The notes beneath the pieces were generated by a model, which did no database searches, had not been told where the DNA came from, and worked only from the letters and a program-made list of their open reading frames with translations. Shown in pieces: positions 17,597-26,715 of a stretch of DNA of 64,000 bases. Origin of the DNA: Sphingopyxis sp. HIX (GTDB lineage Bacteria; Pseudomonadota; Alphaproteobacteria; Sphingomonadales; Sphingomonadaceae); contig NZ_LNSB01000016.1 in assembly GCF_001468285.1 (NCBI RefSeq), positions 1 through 64,000 on the forward strand, read 5' to 3'. A program made the position numbers and the translations under genes. Each line of letters starts with the position of its first letter. Position 1 is the first letter of the stretch.

Positions 17597-19537
17597 ATGT
17601 TCAGGACTATCATTCGTACCACGCTTTCCGTGGCCGCACTCACGGCCGCGCTGCCCGCCTTTGCCGAAGAAGAAGCGGGCGAGGCCGACAGCATCATCGT
17701 AACCGCGACGCGCGCGCCGCTGACGCTCGACGAGATCCCCTCGTCGGTCGCGGTGCTCGACAAGGAAGCGATCGACCGCAGCCAGGATATCGGCGTCACC
17801 GAATTGCTGCTGCGCACGCCGGGGATCAGCATCGCGCGCAACGGCGGTTACGGTACCTCGACCTCGCTGCGCATCCGCGGCGCCGAATCGGAGCATACGG
17901 TCGCGGTGATCGACGGGGTCAAGCTCAACGATCCCTCGTCGACCGGCGGCGGCTTCAACTTCACCAATTTGCTCGTCGGCGACATCGACCGGATCGAAGT
18001 GCTACGCGGACCGCAGTCGATCCTGTGGGGCAGCCAGGCGATCGGCGGCGTGGTCAACATCGTCACCGCCTCGCCCGAAAAGGCGCTCGAAGGCAGCTTC
18101 GATCTCGAGGCCGGATCGCGCGATACGGTGAGCGCGCGCGCCGCGCTCGGCGGCAAGACCGGCCCGCTCGCGTGGCGCATCGGCGGCCAGCGCTTCACCA
18201 CCGACGACATCTCGTCGCACGCCAAGGCGTTCGGCGGGGTCGAGGCCGACGGCTATCGCAACAGCAACGTCTCGGGCCGCGCCGAACTCACCCTCGCCGA
18301 CAATGTCAGCGTCGACCTGCGCGGCTATTATTCGAGCGGACGGGTCGAATTCGACGGCTTCAACACCGACAGCGCCGACTATGGCCTCAACAAGGAGTTG
18401 ATTGGCTATGCGGGGCTGAACCTCGATCTGGCGGGCGGGCGCTTCCGCAACCGCTTCGCCTATGCCTATACCGACACCAACCGCGACAATTTCAACCCGA
18501 CACGCGCGCGGCCGCAAAGCTTCGAGGCCGACGGCAAGAACAAGCGCTTCGAATATCAGGGCAGCTTCGACATCGCCGATCGCATCACCGCGATCTTCGG
18601 CGCCGAGAACGAACGCTCGACCTTCCGCAGCCGCTCGCCCTCGGCGTCGCTCGTGGTACCCGTCCCGGCCTTCGCGCGCGGCGAGGCCGAGATCACCAGC
18701 GCCTATGGCCAGCTCAGCGTCGAGCCCATCGATGGGCTGACCCTCAACGGCGGCGTCCGCTACGACGATCACGACCGCTTCGGCGGCCAGACCCTGTTCG
18801 CCGCGGGCGGCGTATGGCGGCTGTCCACCGGCACCGTGCTGCGCGCCAGCTATGGCGAGGGGTTCAAGGCGCCCAGCCTGTTCCAGCTGTTCAGCGAATT
18901 CGGCAACACGGCGCTCGACCCCGAGGAGGCGAAGGGCTGGGAAGCGGGCATCGAGCAGCAATTGTTCGATCGCAAACTCGTCGTCGGTGCCGCCTGGTTC
19001 GATCGCCGTACGACGAACCTCGTCATCTTCAACAGCTGCAGCGGCACCTCGACCAACCCTTTGTGCTTCGTCCCCGGCGATCCCGCCACGCGCCGCTCGG
19101 GCTATTATTCGAACGTCGCGCGCGCCGAGGCGCATGGCGTCGAGGCCAGCGCCGCGCTGACGCTCGGTGGGCTCAGGCTCCACGGCAATTACAGCTGGAT
19201 CGTCGCCGAGGACCGCTCGCCCGGCGGCGCCAATTTCGGCAAATGGCTGCCGCGCCGCCCGCGCAATATGGCGAACGCGTCGGTCAGCTATGGCTTCGAT
19301 TTCGGGCTCGAACTCGGCGCCGCGCTGCGCTGGTCGGGCAAGAGCTTCGACAACGCCAGCAACGCCCAGCGGCTCGACGATTATACGCTCGTCGACCTGC
19401 GCGCCGAGATGGCGCTGTCGGACGCGGTGAAGCTGTTCGCGCGCGCCGAGAATATCTTTGACGAAAGCTATATGACCGCGTTCCGCTACGGCTCGATCGG
19501 CCGCAGCTTCTACGCCGGCATCAGGGGGCGCTTCTGA
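17597..19537 (+). CDS. btuB: TonB-dependent cobalamin receptor (BtuB family), copy 2
   Basis: A 646-residue outer-membrane receptor with a signal peptide (MFRTIIRTTLSVAALTAALP), TonB-box region DSIIVTATRAPL, plug motifs (VLRGPQSILWGSQAIGGV) and a barrel with terminal IRGRF. The ATG at 17597 gives the signal peptide; upstream frame crosses the riboswitch leader. It shares organisation with the copy at 11446 but differs in barrel loops, including a CSGTSTNPLCF segment with two cysteines. Two receptors may recognise different corrinoids. Its stop overlaps the next gene (TGATG). Confidence 0.93.
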   Translation: MFRTIIRTTLSVAALTAALPAFAEEEAGEADSIIVTATRAPLTLDEIPSSVAVLDKEAIDRSQDIGVTELLLRTPGISIARNGGYGTSTSLRIRGAESEHTVAVIDGVKLNDPSSTGGGFNFTNLLVGDIDRIEVLRGPQSILWGSQAIGGVVNIVTASPEKALEGSFDLEAGSRDTVSARAALGGKTGPLAWRIGGQRFTTDDISSHAKAFGGVEADGYRNSNVSGRAELTLADNVSVDLRGYYSSGRVEFDGFNTDSADYGLNKELIGYAGLNLDLAGGRFRNRFAYAYTDTNRDNFNPTRARPQSFEADGKNKRFEYQGSFDIADRITAIFGAENERSTFRSRSPSASLVVPVPAFARGEAEITSAYGQLSVEPIDGLTLNGGVRYDDHDRFGGQTLFAAGGVWRLSTGTVLRASYGEGFKAPSLFQLFSEFGNTALDPEEAKGWEAGIEQQLFDRKLVVGAAWFDRRTTNLVIFNSCSGTSTNPLCFVPGDPATRRSGYYSNVARAEAHGVEASAALTLGGLRLHGNYSWIVAEDRSPGGANFGKWLPRRPRNMANASVSYGFDFGLELGAALRWSGKSFDNASNAQRLDDYTLVDLRAEMALSDAVKLFARAENIFDESYMTAFRYGSIGRSFYAGIRGRF

Positions 19538-20079
19538 TGGCGGCGCTGTCAGACCGCGGCGCCTTGGCGCTCTGGGTGTCGCTGCTCACCGCGGCGAGCA
19601 CAGCGACGACGCTCGTGCTCGCCTGCGCGACGCCCTTCCCTTCGCTCGCGGCGCTCGCGGCGGTGCATATGCGCCGCCGCGACGGCCTCGCGCTGATGCT
19701 GCTCGCCTGGGCGGCGAGCCAGTTCATCGGCTTTTTCCTGCTCGGCTATCCGCGCGACGGCAGCACGCTGGCGTGGGGCGTCGGGCTCGGCACCGCCGCG
19801 ATCGGCTCGGCGCTCGCGGGCTATGCAGCGCTGCGCGTCGCGGGATACCGCTCGGTCGCGGCGCAGCTGAGCCTCGCCTATGCGGCGGGTTTCACCGCGT
19901 TCAAGGGGATCATCCTGCTCTGGGCGCTCGTCCTCGGCGGGCTGCACACCGCGATGGCGCCCGACCTGCTCGTCGAGCAGTTCCTGCGCAACGGCGCGAT
20001 CCTGATCGGGCTTTACGCGCTCTATCGCCTACTCGTCTTCGTCGGCGTCCCCGCGCCGCCGAAGCCGGCGGCGGCATGA
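19537..20079 (+). CDS. Small integral membrane protein of B12 operon (possible corrinoid transporter)
   Basis: A 180-residue hydrophobic protein with about five to six transmembrane helices. It has a single cysteine (C30) in LACATPFPSLAAL between the first helices, and basic MRRRDG after it. Size, membrane layout, a lone Cys and riboswitch context resemble the solitary cobalamin S-component BtuM, in which a Cys coordinates cobalt. I cannot confirm sequence homology by eye, so the assignment is tentative. It overlaps btuB by 1 nt and is followed by the DUF1636 gene after 7 nt. Confidence 0.6.
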   Translation: MAALSDRGALALWVSLLTAASTATTLVLACATPFPSLAALAAVHMRRRDGLALMLLAWAASQFIGFFLLGYPRDGSTLAWGVGLGTAAIGSALAGYAALRVAGYRSVAAQLSLAYAAGFTAFKGIILLWALVLGGLHTAMAPDLLVEQFLRNGAILIGLYALYRLLVFVGVPAPPKPAAA

Positions 20080-20086
20080 TCGGCGC

Positions 20087-20494
20087 ATGCTGACCCCGGT
20101 CGACCCCGGCCCCGCGGTCGTGGCGTGCAGCACCTGCCGCCACGACCGCCTGTCGCGCACCGATGCCGCGGGCGTCGCCGGCGGCGCGCGGCTGGTCGAG
20201 GCGCTCGATCGCGTCAAGGCATCCAACCCGCGCTACGCCGGCATCGCGGTGCAGGCGATGCCGTGCCTCTTCGCGTGCCAGGATCATTGCACCGTCCACC
20301 TGCGGGCGCCGGACAAGGTCGGTTATGTCCTCGGCCGCTTCGCCCCCGACGAGGAAGCGGCGCGCGCAATCCTCGATTACGCCGTGCACTATGCCGCCAG
20401 CGAGCATGGCCGCGTCGCCTACGCCCTGTGGCCCGAAGGCGTGAAGGGCCATTTCATCACCCGCACCCCGCCGGCAGGATTTATCGCCGAATGA
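20087..20494 (+). CDS. DUF1636 metal-binding protein
   Basis: A 135-residue protein of the DUF1636 family, commonly encoded in cobalamin gene clusters. The cysteines ACSTCRHD near residue 15 and MPCLFACQDHC near residue 60 look like a thioredoxin-like [2Fe-2S] or metal-binding site. The biochemical role is not established; redox support of corrinoid reduction or metal handling is plausible. The stop overlaps cobT by ATGA. Confidence 0.85.
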   Translation: MLTPVDPGPAVVACSTCRHDRLSRTDAAGVAGGARLVEALDRVKASNPRYAGIAVQAMPCLFACQDHCTVHLRAPDKVGYVLGRFAPDEEAARAILDYAVHYAASEHGRVAYALWPEGVKGHFITRTPPAGFIAE

Positions 20495-21507
20495 CCATCT
20501 TCGCCTCCATCGCCGCCTTCGAGGCCGCGCTCGCCGACCTGCCGGGCCCCGACAGCGAAGCGCAGCATGCCGCCCGCGCACGGCAGGCGCAGCTCACCAA
20601 ACCCGCGGGATCGCTCGGGCGACTTGAGGAGATCGCAATCTTCTTCGCCGGCTGGCAGCGCCGCGAGCGCCCGCGCGTCGAGCATGGCCGCGCCGCGATC
20701 TTCGCGGGCAATCATGGGATGACCGTCCACGGCGTCAGCGCCTTTCCGCCCAGCGTCACCGAACAGATGGTCGCCAATTTCCGGAGCGGCGGCGCCGCGA
20801 TCAACGCGCTCGCGGGCGCCGCGGGGCTGGACCTCGTCATCGTCCCGCTCGACCTCGATCGCCCGACCGCCGATTTCACCGTCGGCGCCGCGATGTCCGC
20901 GACCGAATGCCTCGACGCGCTCAATACGGGCGCCGCGGTGGTCGACGAAGGCCTCGACCTGCTGCTGCTCGGCGAGATGGGGATCGGCAATTCGACCGCC
21001 GCCGCCGCGCTCTGCGCGCGCAGCTTCGGCGGCACGGCGGTCGACTGGACCGGCCCCGGCACCGGGGTCGATCGCGATGGTATCGCGCGCAAGATCGCGG
21101 TGGTCGCGCGCGCGCTCGAAGTCCACGCCTATGCCGCGACCTCGGCGTTCGAGAGTTTGCGCCGCGTCGGCGGGCGCGAGATCGCGGCGATGGCGGGCGC
21201 GGCACTGCGCGCGCGCCAGCTCGGCGTGCCGGTGCTGCTCGACGGTTTCATTTGCAGCGCGGCGCTCGCCCCGCTCGCCGCCGATAATCCGGCGATCACC
21301 GACCATTGCCTCGCGGGCCATTGCTCGGCCGAGCCGGGGCATCGGCGTCTGCTGGACAGCCTCGGGCTCGAACCCATCCTGTCGCTCGGCATGCGGCTCG
21401 GCGAGGGCAGCGGCGCGGCGGTCGCGGCGAACATAGTCCGCGCCGCGCTCGCCGCACATGGCGAGATGGCGACCTTCGCCGAAGCCGCGGTGTCGGAATC
21501 GCTGTGA
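20491..21507 (+). CDS. cobT: Nicotinate-nucleotide--dimethylbenzimidazole phosphoribosyltransferase
   Basis: A 338-residue enzyme that makes alpha-ribazole phosphate, activating the lower ligand for attachment. Family features include TKPAGSLGRLEEIA, FAGNHGMTVHGVSAFP, the LGEMGIGNSTAAAAL loop and the C-terminal LRLGEGSGAA-like motif (MRLGEGSGAAVA). The length is typical. ATGA overlaps link it to DUF1636 upstream and GTGA to the phosphatase downstream. No bluB gene for making dimethylbenzimidazole is in the window. Confidence 0.96.
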   Translation: MTIFASIAAFEAALADLPGPDSEAQHAARARQAQLTKPAGSLGRLEEIAIFFAGWQRRERPRVEHGRAAIFAGNHGMTVHGVSAFPPSVTEQMVANFRSGGAAINALAGAAGLDLVIVPLDLDRPTADFTVGAAMSATECLDALNTGAAVVDEGLDLLLLGEMGIGNSTAAAALCARSFGGTAVDWTGPGTGVDRDGIARKIAVVARALEVHAYAATSAFESLRRVGGREIAAMAGAALRARQLGVPVLLDGFICSAALAPLAADNPAITDHCLAGHCSAEPGHRRLLDSLGLEPILSLGMRLGEGSGAAVAANIVRAALAAHGEMATFAEAAVSESL

Positions 21508-22064
21508 AGCCATACGCGCTCCACCTGCTCCGCCACGGCGCGCCCGAAACGCCGGGATTGCTGCTCGGCCGCACCGACATGGCGCCCACGGCAGACGGCA
21601 TCGCCGCCTGCGCGGCGCAGGCCAAGGGTCTTGCGATCGAGACGCTGATCAGCTCGGACTTGGCACGCTGCCATGCCGCCGCCACGGCGATCGGCGAGGC
21701 GGCTGGCCTGCCCGTGACGACCGACCCGCGCTGGCGCGAACTCGACTTCGGCGACTGGGACGGCCAGCCCGGCTCCGCGATCGACGCCGAAGCGCTCGGC
21801 CGCTTCTGGAGCGATCCCGACGCCAACCCGCCGCCCGGCGGCGAGCCCTGGTCGGCGCTCGCCGCGCGCGTGGCGGCGGCGCTCGCCGACCTCGCGCCAT
21901 GCGCCACCTTGGTCGTCACCCACGGCGGCACGATCCGCGCCGCGCTGCACCGCCTCTGCGGCTTCGACCAGCGCCAGCTCTGGTCGTTCGACCTGCCCTA
22001 TGGCGTGCTCGTGTCGTTGCAGGTCTGGCCTGATAGCGCGCAGCTCGTGGCGATCCGGCCATGA
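21504..22064 (+). CDS. cobC: Alpha-ribazole phosphatase-like histidine phosphatase (CobC)
   Basis: A 186-residue histidine phosphatase superfamily member with the catalytic LLRHGAPE near the N-terminus, the second Arg in SSDLARCHAAA, an acidic ELDFGDWDG and the second catalytic His in VVTHGGTIRAAL. It would dephosphorylate alpha-ribazole or adenosylcobalamin 5'-phosphate. The GTG at 21504 overlaps the cobT stop. Context between cobT and cobS supports this over a generic phosphoglycerate-mutase-like activity. Confidence 0.9.
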   Translation: MKPYALHLLRHGAPETPGLLLGRTDMAPTADGIAACAAQAKGLAIETLISSDLARCHAAATAIGEAAGLPVTTDPRWRELDFGDWDGQPGSAIDAEALGRFWSDPDANPPPGGEPWSALAARVAAALADLAPCATLVVTHGGTIRAALHRLCGFDQRQLWSFDLPYGVLVSLQVWPDSAQLVAIRP

Positions 22065-22780
22065 AAGGGCTCGTCGTCGCGATCCAATTCCTGACGCGCC
22101 TGCCGACGCCGCGCATCGCGGTGTCGAGCGAGGAATTCGCCGCCTCGATGCGCTGGTTCCCCGCCGTCGGCCTGATCGTCGGCGCGCTCGTCGCGGCGGG
22201 CGGCTGGGCGGGCGCACGGCTCGATCCCTGGACCGGCGCGCTCGCCGCACTGCTGCTCTGGGTCGCAGTCACCGGCGCGCTGCACCTCGACGGGCTCGGC
22301 GACATCGCCGACGCCGCGGGCGCGGCACACAAGGACCGGGACCGGATGCTCGAAGTCATGTCGGACCCGCATGTCGGCAGCTTCGCGGTGGTAGCGATCG
22401 CTCTGCAACTCATCGCCAAGCTGGCCCTGCTGCACGCGCTGATCGAGGGCGAAGCCTTCATTGCCATCGCGCTCGTCCCCTTCGTCGCGCGCATCGGCCC
22501 CCTGCTCTGGTCGCGCTGGTTGCCCGACCTCCACGCCGGGCTCGGCGCGCGCTTCCGGGGTGTGATCCGCCCCGTCGATCTCGCGATCTGGGCGCTGCTG
22601 CTTTTCACCGCCGCCTGGTGGTCGCCATCGCTGCTGCTTACTCCGCTGCTGCTCGCCGCATGGGGCTGGTGGCTGCTTCGCAAGATCGGCGGCATCTCGG
22701 GCGATGGCCATGGCGCCGGGATCGAGATCGTCGAAAGCGCGCTCCTGCTCGCCGCGCTCGTCTGGCCGCACGTCGCATGA
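22061..22780 (+). CDS. cobS: Adenosylcobinamide-GDP ribazoletransferase (cobalamin synthase)
   Basis: A 239-residue inner-membrane enzyme that joins adenosylcobinamide-GDP to alpha-ribazole, the last assembly step. It has multiple hydrophobic helices and the family motifs IQFLTRLPTP near the start, LHLDGLGDIADAAGA with acidic metal ligands, and VMSDPHVGSF. The ATG at 22061 overlaps the cobC end (ATGA) and the 3' end overlaps cobD the same way. Confidence 0.95.
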   Translation: MKGLVVAIQFLTRLPTPRIAVSSEEFAASMRWFPAVGLIVGALVAAGGWAGARLDPWTGALAALLLWVAVTGALHLDGLGDIADAAGAAHKDRDRMLEVMSDPHVGSFAVVAIALQLIAKLALLHALIEGEAFIAIALVPFVARIGPLLWSRWLPDLHAGLGARFRGVIRPVDLAIWALLLFTAAWWSPSLLLTPLLLAAWGWWLLRKIGGISGDGHGAGIEIVESALLLAALVWPHVA

Positions 22781-23751
22781 CCGGGGCCTGGACCTGGCAC
22801 GGCGGCAACCTCGCCGCCGCCAAGCGCCGCTTCGGCGGCGGCGATTGGATCGACCTGTCGACCGGGATCAATCCGTTGCCTTGGCCGGACGCAAACCGAA
22901 TTCCTATCGACTGGCAGCGCCTGCCCGACCGCGACGCGCTTGCAGAACTGGAGGCCGTCGCCGCCGCCTTTTTCGGCGCCGATCCCCACCACGTCTGCGC
23001 CGTTCCCGGCACCGAAATCGGCCTGCGCCTCGCCGGGCGGCTGATCGGCGGCGAAGCGCGGCATGCGGCGCCGAGCTATCGCACGCACAGCGAGATGATC
23101 GCGGGCAGCCTTGCCGCCGCCGACGCCGACCTCGCGGTACAAGGCGGCACGATCATCCTCGCCAACCCGAACAACCCCGACGGGCGTATCCTCGCACCGG
23201 AAGCCCTCGACGCACTCCTCGCTACGCGCGGCGACGCCGGCTGGCTGCTCGTCGACGAAGCCTTCGCCGATTGCGACCCGGCGCCGAGCATCGCCGCGCG
23301 GATCGCCGACGACCGCCGCCTGCTCGTCTTCCGTTCCTTCGGCAAATTTTTCGGCCTCGCCGGGGTGCGGCTCGGTTTCGTCCTCGGCCCCGAGCCCTTC
23401 CTGCAAGACCTGCGCGCGATGCTCGGCGCCTGGCCGCTTTCCGCGGCTGCGATCGCCATCGGGACTGCGGCCTATGCCGATACCGACTGGATCGCCGCCG
23501 CCCGCCGTCGCCTGCCCGGCCAAGCCGCTGCGCTCGATGCCATACTGGCTGGAGCTGGCTACCGCCCGCAAGGCGCCTGCCCGCTGTTCCGGCTGATCGA
23601 AACCGAAGCCGCGCCCGCGCTGTTCGACCGCCTCGCCCGCCGCGCGATCCTCGCCCGCCCCTTCGCCGACCAGCCGCATTGGCTGCGCCTCGGCCTGCCC
23701 GCCGACGACGAAGCGCTCGTCCGCCTCAGCGCCGCGCTCGCCGATGGCTGA
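22777..23751 (+). CDS. cobD: Threonine-phosphate decarboxylase / CobC-type aminotransferase-fold enzyme
   Basis: A 324-residue PLP enzyme of fold type I. It opens with WHGGNLAAAKRRFG and WIDLSTGINPLPWP; the PLP lysine lies in FRSFGKFFGLAGVRLG, and ILANPNNPDGRI is typical of the family. It supplies (R)-1-amino-2-propanol phosphate for CbiB in Salmonella nomenclature; the same family is called CobC in aerobic producers. It overlaps cobS by 4 nt and cbiB by 8 nt. Confidence 0.92.
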   Translation: MTGAWTWHGGNLAAAKRRFGGGDWIDLSTGINPLPWPDANRIPIDWQRLPDRDALAELEAVAAAFFGADPHHVCAVPGTEIGLRLAGRLIGGEARHAAPSYRTHSEMIAGSLAAADADLAVQGGTIILANPNNPDGRILAPEALDALLATRGDAGWLLVDEAFADCDPAPSIAARIADDRRLLVFRSFGKFFGLAGVRLGFVLGPEPFLQDLRAMLGAWPLSAAAIAIGTAAYADTDWIAAARRRLPGQAAALDAILAGAGYRPQGACPLFRLIETEAAPALFDRLARRAILARPFADQPHWLRLGLPADDEALVRLSAALADG

Positions 23752-24682
23752 GCCGGTCGCTCTTGCCGCGCTGGCGCTCGATGCCGCGTTCGGCTGGCCC
23801 GCCGCGCTCTATCGCCGCGTAGGTCACCCGGTCGGGCTATTCGCATGGCTGATCGAGGGGCTCGAGCGGCGCTGGAACCGGCCCGAACAAAGCTTCGCCA
23901 CCCGCCGCCTGCTCGGCCTGTTCGCGCTGCTCCTGCTCGTCGCGCTCGTCGGCGGCACCGCATGGCTCATCCAAAGCACGCTGCTCCGCCACCTCGGCAC
24001 CCACGGCTGGCTCGCCGTCGCCTTCCTCGCCTGGCCCGCGCTCGCGCAGCGCAGCCTCTTCGAGCATGTCCGCGCCGTCGCCGACGCGCTCGAACACCAC
24101 GGCCTTCCCGCAGCGCGCGAAGCCGTCGCCGCGATCGTCGGGCGCGATACCGCCGCGCTCGACGAAAGCGGCGTCGCGCGCGCCGCGATCGAGAGCCTCG
24201 CCGAAAGCTTCTGCGACGGCGTCGCCGCACCGCTCCTCTGGCTCCTCCTCCTCGGCCTGCCCGGCATCTGGATCTACAAAGCGGTCAACACCGCCGACAG
24301 CCTGATCGGCCACCGCGAGCCCCGCTGGCGCGCCTATGGCTGGGCGTCAGCCCGCACCGACGACGCGATGAACCTGATCCCCGCGCGCCTTGCCGCTGTC
24401 CTTATCTGCCTCGCAGGAAGCAGCGGCTGGCGCATCATGGTCCGCGACGCGCGCAACCACGCCTCGCCCAACGCCGGCTGGCCCGAGGCCGCGATGGCGG
24501 GCGCATTGGGGCTTCGGCTCGCGGGACCGGTCGCCTATGAGGGCGTCATGCACGACAAGCCCTGGATCGGCGACGGCAGCTCCGCCGCCACCGCCTTCGA
24601 TATCCGCCACGCGCTCCGCATCTACCGCATCGCCTGTGCCCTGCTCTGGCTGATCGCGGGAGGCGCCGCATGGGCGCGCTGA
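23744..24682 (+). CDS. cbiB: Adenosylcobinamide-phosphate synthase (CbiB/CobD)
   Basis: A 312-residue integral membrane protein. Conserved features are [11 protein letters not shown] at the N-terminus, [29 protein letters not shown] and [17 protein letters not shown]. It condenses adenosylcobyric acid with the aminopropanol (or its phosphate). The start overlaps the preceding gene by 8 nt and the end overlaps cobQ by 13 nt. Confidence 0.95.
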   Translation: MAEPVALAALALDAAFGWPAALYRRVGHPVGLFAWLIEGLERRWNRPEQSFATRRLLGLFALLLLVALVGGTAWLIQSTLLRHLGTHGWLAVAFLAWPALAQRSLFEHVRAVADALEHHGLPAAREAVAAIVGRDTAALDESGVARAAIESLAESFCDGVAAPLLWLLLLGLPGIWIYKAVNTADSLIGHREPRWRAYGWASARTDDAMNLIPARLAAVLICLAGSSGWRIMVRDARNHASPNAGWPEAAMAGALGLRLAGPVAYEGVMHDKPWIGDGSSAATAFDIRHALRIYRIACALLWLIAGGAAWAR

Positions 24683-26127
24683 TGCTGCAGGGTACCGGCT
24701 CGGACGTCGGCAAGTCGGTGCTCGTCGCCGGCCTCTGCCGCGCCTTCGCCAACCGCGGGCTGACCGTGCGCCCCTTCAAGCCGCAGAATATGTCGAACAA
24801 CGCCGCGGTCACGATCGATGGCGGCGAGATCGGGCGCGCGCAGGCGCTTCAGGCGCTCGCCTGCCGCACCCAGCCGCACAGCGACATGAACCCCGTGCTA
24901 CTGAAACCGCAGGCCGACCGGACGTCGCAGCTGATCGTTCACGGCCGGGTCCGCGGCACGCTCGGCAGCGGCAATTTCCGCGAGGCGCGCGGCAGCCTGT
25001 TGGCCGAGGTCATGCAGAGCTACGACCGGCTCCGCGCCACGTGCGACCTCGTCGTCGTCGAAGGCGCGGGCTCGCCCGCCGAGATCAACCTGCGCGCCGG
25101 CGACATCGCGAACATGGGTTTCGCGCGCGCCGCGGCCGTCCCCGTCGTGCTGATCGGCGACATCGACCGCGGCGGCGTGATCGCCTCGGTCGTGGGGACC
25201 AAGGCGGTGATCGATCCCGCGGATGCCGCGATGATCCGCGGCTTCCTGATCAACAAGTTCCGCGGCGACCCCGCGCTGTTCGAGGACGGCTATCGCGAAA
25301 TCGAAGCGCGCACCGGCTGGCCGGGTTTCGGCGTCATCCCCTGGCTCGCCGCCGCCGCGCGGCTGCCGAGCGAGGATGCGGTAATCCTCGAACGCCCCGC
25401 CGATCTGCGCGAGGGGCGCAAGCTGATCGCCTGCCCGATCCTGCCGCGCATTTCCAACTTCGACGACCTCGACCCGCTCAAGCGCGAACCCGCGGTCGAG
25501 CTGGTCATGGTCCCGCCCGGCCGCCCGATCCCCGCCGAGGCGGCGATGATCGTCCTGCCGGGATCGAAGGCGACGATCGCCGACCTCGCCGCGCTGCGCC
25601 GCGAGGGCTGGGACATCGACATCAAGGCGCACCACCGCCGCGGCGGCATGATCCTGGGGCTGTGCGGCGGCTACCAGATGCTCGGCCGCAGCGTCGCCGA
25701 CCCGCTCGGCATCGAAGGCGAAGCCATGCACGCCGAGGGGCTCGGGCTGCTCGACGTCGAGACGATCCTGTCGCCCGCGAAAAGGCTGCGCCATGTGAAG
25801 GGCGAAGCGCTCGACGTCCCCGTTGCGGGCTACGAGATGCATATGGGCGAAACCGGCGGCCCCGGCACCGCGCATCCTTTCGCGCGCCTCGACGACGGCA
25901 CGAGCGACGGCGCGATCAGCGCCGACGGCCGCGTCATCGGCTCCTATCTCCACGGCCTGCTCGCCGCGCCGGACCTGCGCAGCGCCCTGCTCGCGCGGCT
26001 CGGCCTCACCGGCAACGGCCGCGACCATAAGGCCGACGTCGACGCCGCACTCGATGACATCGCCGGCGAACTCGCTGCGCATGTCGACATAGATGCCTTG
26101 CTCGCGCTCGCGAGGCGCGGCGCATGA
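24670..26127 (+). CDS. cobQ: Cobyric acid synthase
   Basis: A 485-residue glutamine-dependent amidase that amidates positions b, d, e and g of adenosylcobyrinic a,c-diamide. The N-terminal P-loop-like [18 protein letters not shown] and [10 protein letters not shown] are diagnostic. The C-terminal class I glutaminase has its nucleophile in [10 protein letters not shown]. Its presence without the corrin-ring and a,c-diamide synthase genes in the window means the substrate must come from elsewhere in the genome or from outside. ATGA overlap links it to cobU. Confidence 0.96.
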   Translation: MGALMLQGTGSDVGKSVLVAGLCRAFANRGLTVRPFKPQNMSNNAAVTIDGGEIGRAQALQALACRTQPHSDMNPVLLKPQADRTSQLIVHGRVRGTLGSGNFREARGSLLAEVMQSYDRLRATCDLVVVEGAGSPAEINLRAGDIANMGFARAAAVPVVLIGDIDRGGVIASVVGTKAVIDPADAAMIRGFLINKFRGDPALFEDGYREIEARTGWPGFGVIPWLAAAARLPSEDAVILERPADLREGRKLIACPILPRISNFDDLDPLKREPAVELVMVPPGRPIPAEAAMIVLPGSKATIADLAALRREGWDIDIKAHHRRGGMILGLCGGYQMLGRSVADPLGIEGEAMHAEGLGLLDVETILSPAKRLRHVKGEALDVPVAGYEMHMGETGGPGTAHPFARLDDGTSDGAISADGRVIGSYLHGLLAAPDLRSALLARLGLTGNGRDHKADVDAALDDIAGELAAHVDIDALLALARRGA

Positions 26128-26651
26128 CCAGCCTCTTCGTCCTCGGCGGCGCGCGCTCGGGCAAGAGCCGCTACGCGCAGGCCCGCGCCGAGGCCATCGC
26201 GGGGCGCCATATCTTCGTCGCCACCGCCGAAGCCTATGATGCCGAAATGGAAGAGCGCATCGCGCGCCACCGTGCCGACCGCGACGCGCGCTGGACGACG
26301 GTCGATGCGCCTTACGACCTGCCCGCCGCCATCGCCGATCACAGCGCCCCGGACGCGGTATTGCTCGTCGACTGCCTGACGCTCTGGACCTCGAACCTGC
26401 TGCTCGCCGGACGCGACATCGACGCCGCGACCGCCGACCTCTGCGCCGCGATCGCGCGTTTCGAAGGCCATGTCCTGCTCGTCGCCAACGAGGTCGGGCT
26501 CGGCATCGTGCCCGACAATGCGCTCGCCCGGGCCTTCCGCGACGCGGCGGGACGCCTCAACCAGGCGGTCGCGGCAACCACCGCCGAAGTCGTATTGATC
26601 GCCGCGGGCCTGCCGCTGACGCTCAAGTCCCCGCCCTCCTTTCGCGAGTAA
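26124..26651 (+). CDS. cobU: Adenosylcobinamide kinase / GMP transferase
   Basis: A 175-residue bifunctional enzyme, also called CobP. It has Walker [32 protein letters not shown] with the guanylylated-His region, [14 protein letters not shown], and [11 protein letters not shown]. It phosphorylates adenosylcobinamide and transfers GMP, allowing salvage of imported cobinamide. It is the last gene of the second riboswitch-led operon; no clear terminator follows in 26652-26715. Confidence 0.95.
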   Translation: MTSLFVLGGARSGKSRYAQARAEAIAGRHIFVATAEAYDAEMEERIARHRADRDARWTTVDAPYDLPAAIADHSAPDAVLLVDCLTLWTSNLLLAGRDIDAATADLCAAIARFEGHVLLVANEVGLGIVPDNALARAFRDAAGRLNQAVAATTAEVVLIAAGLPLTLKSPPSFRE

Positions 26652-26715
26652 CCATAACAAGTTGGTCGACTTCGCTTCGCTCGCTGTTAGGATGGCGCGG
26701 GTGTAGGGGATCGCA

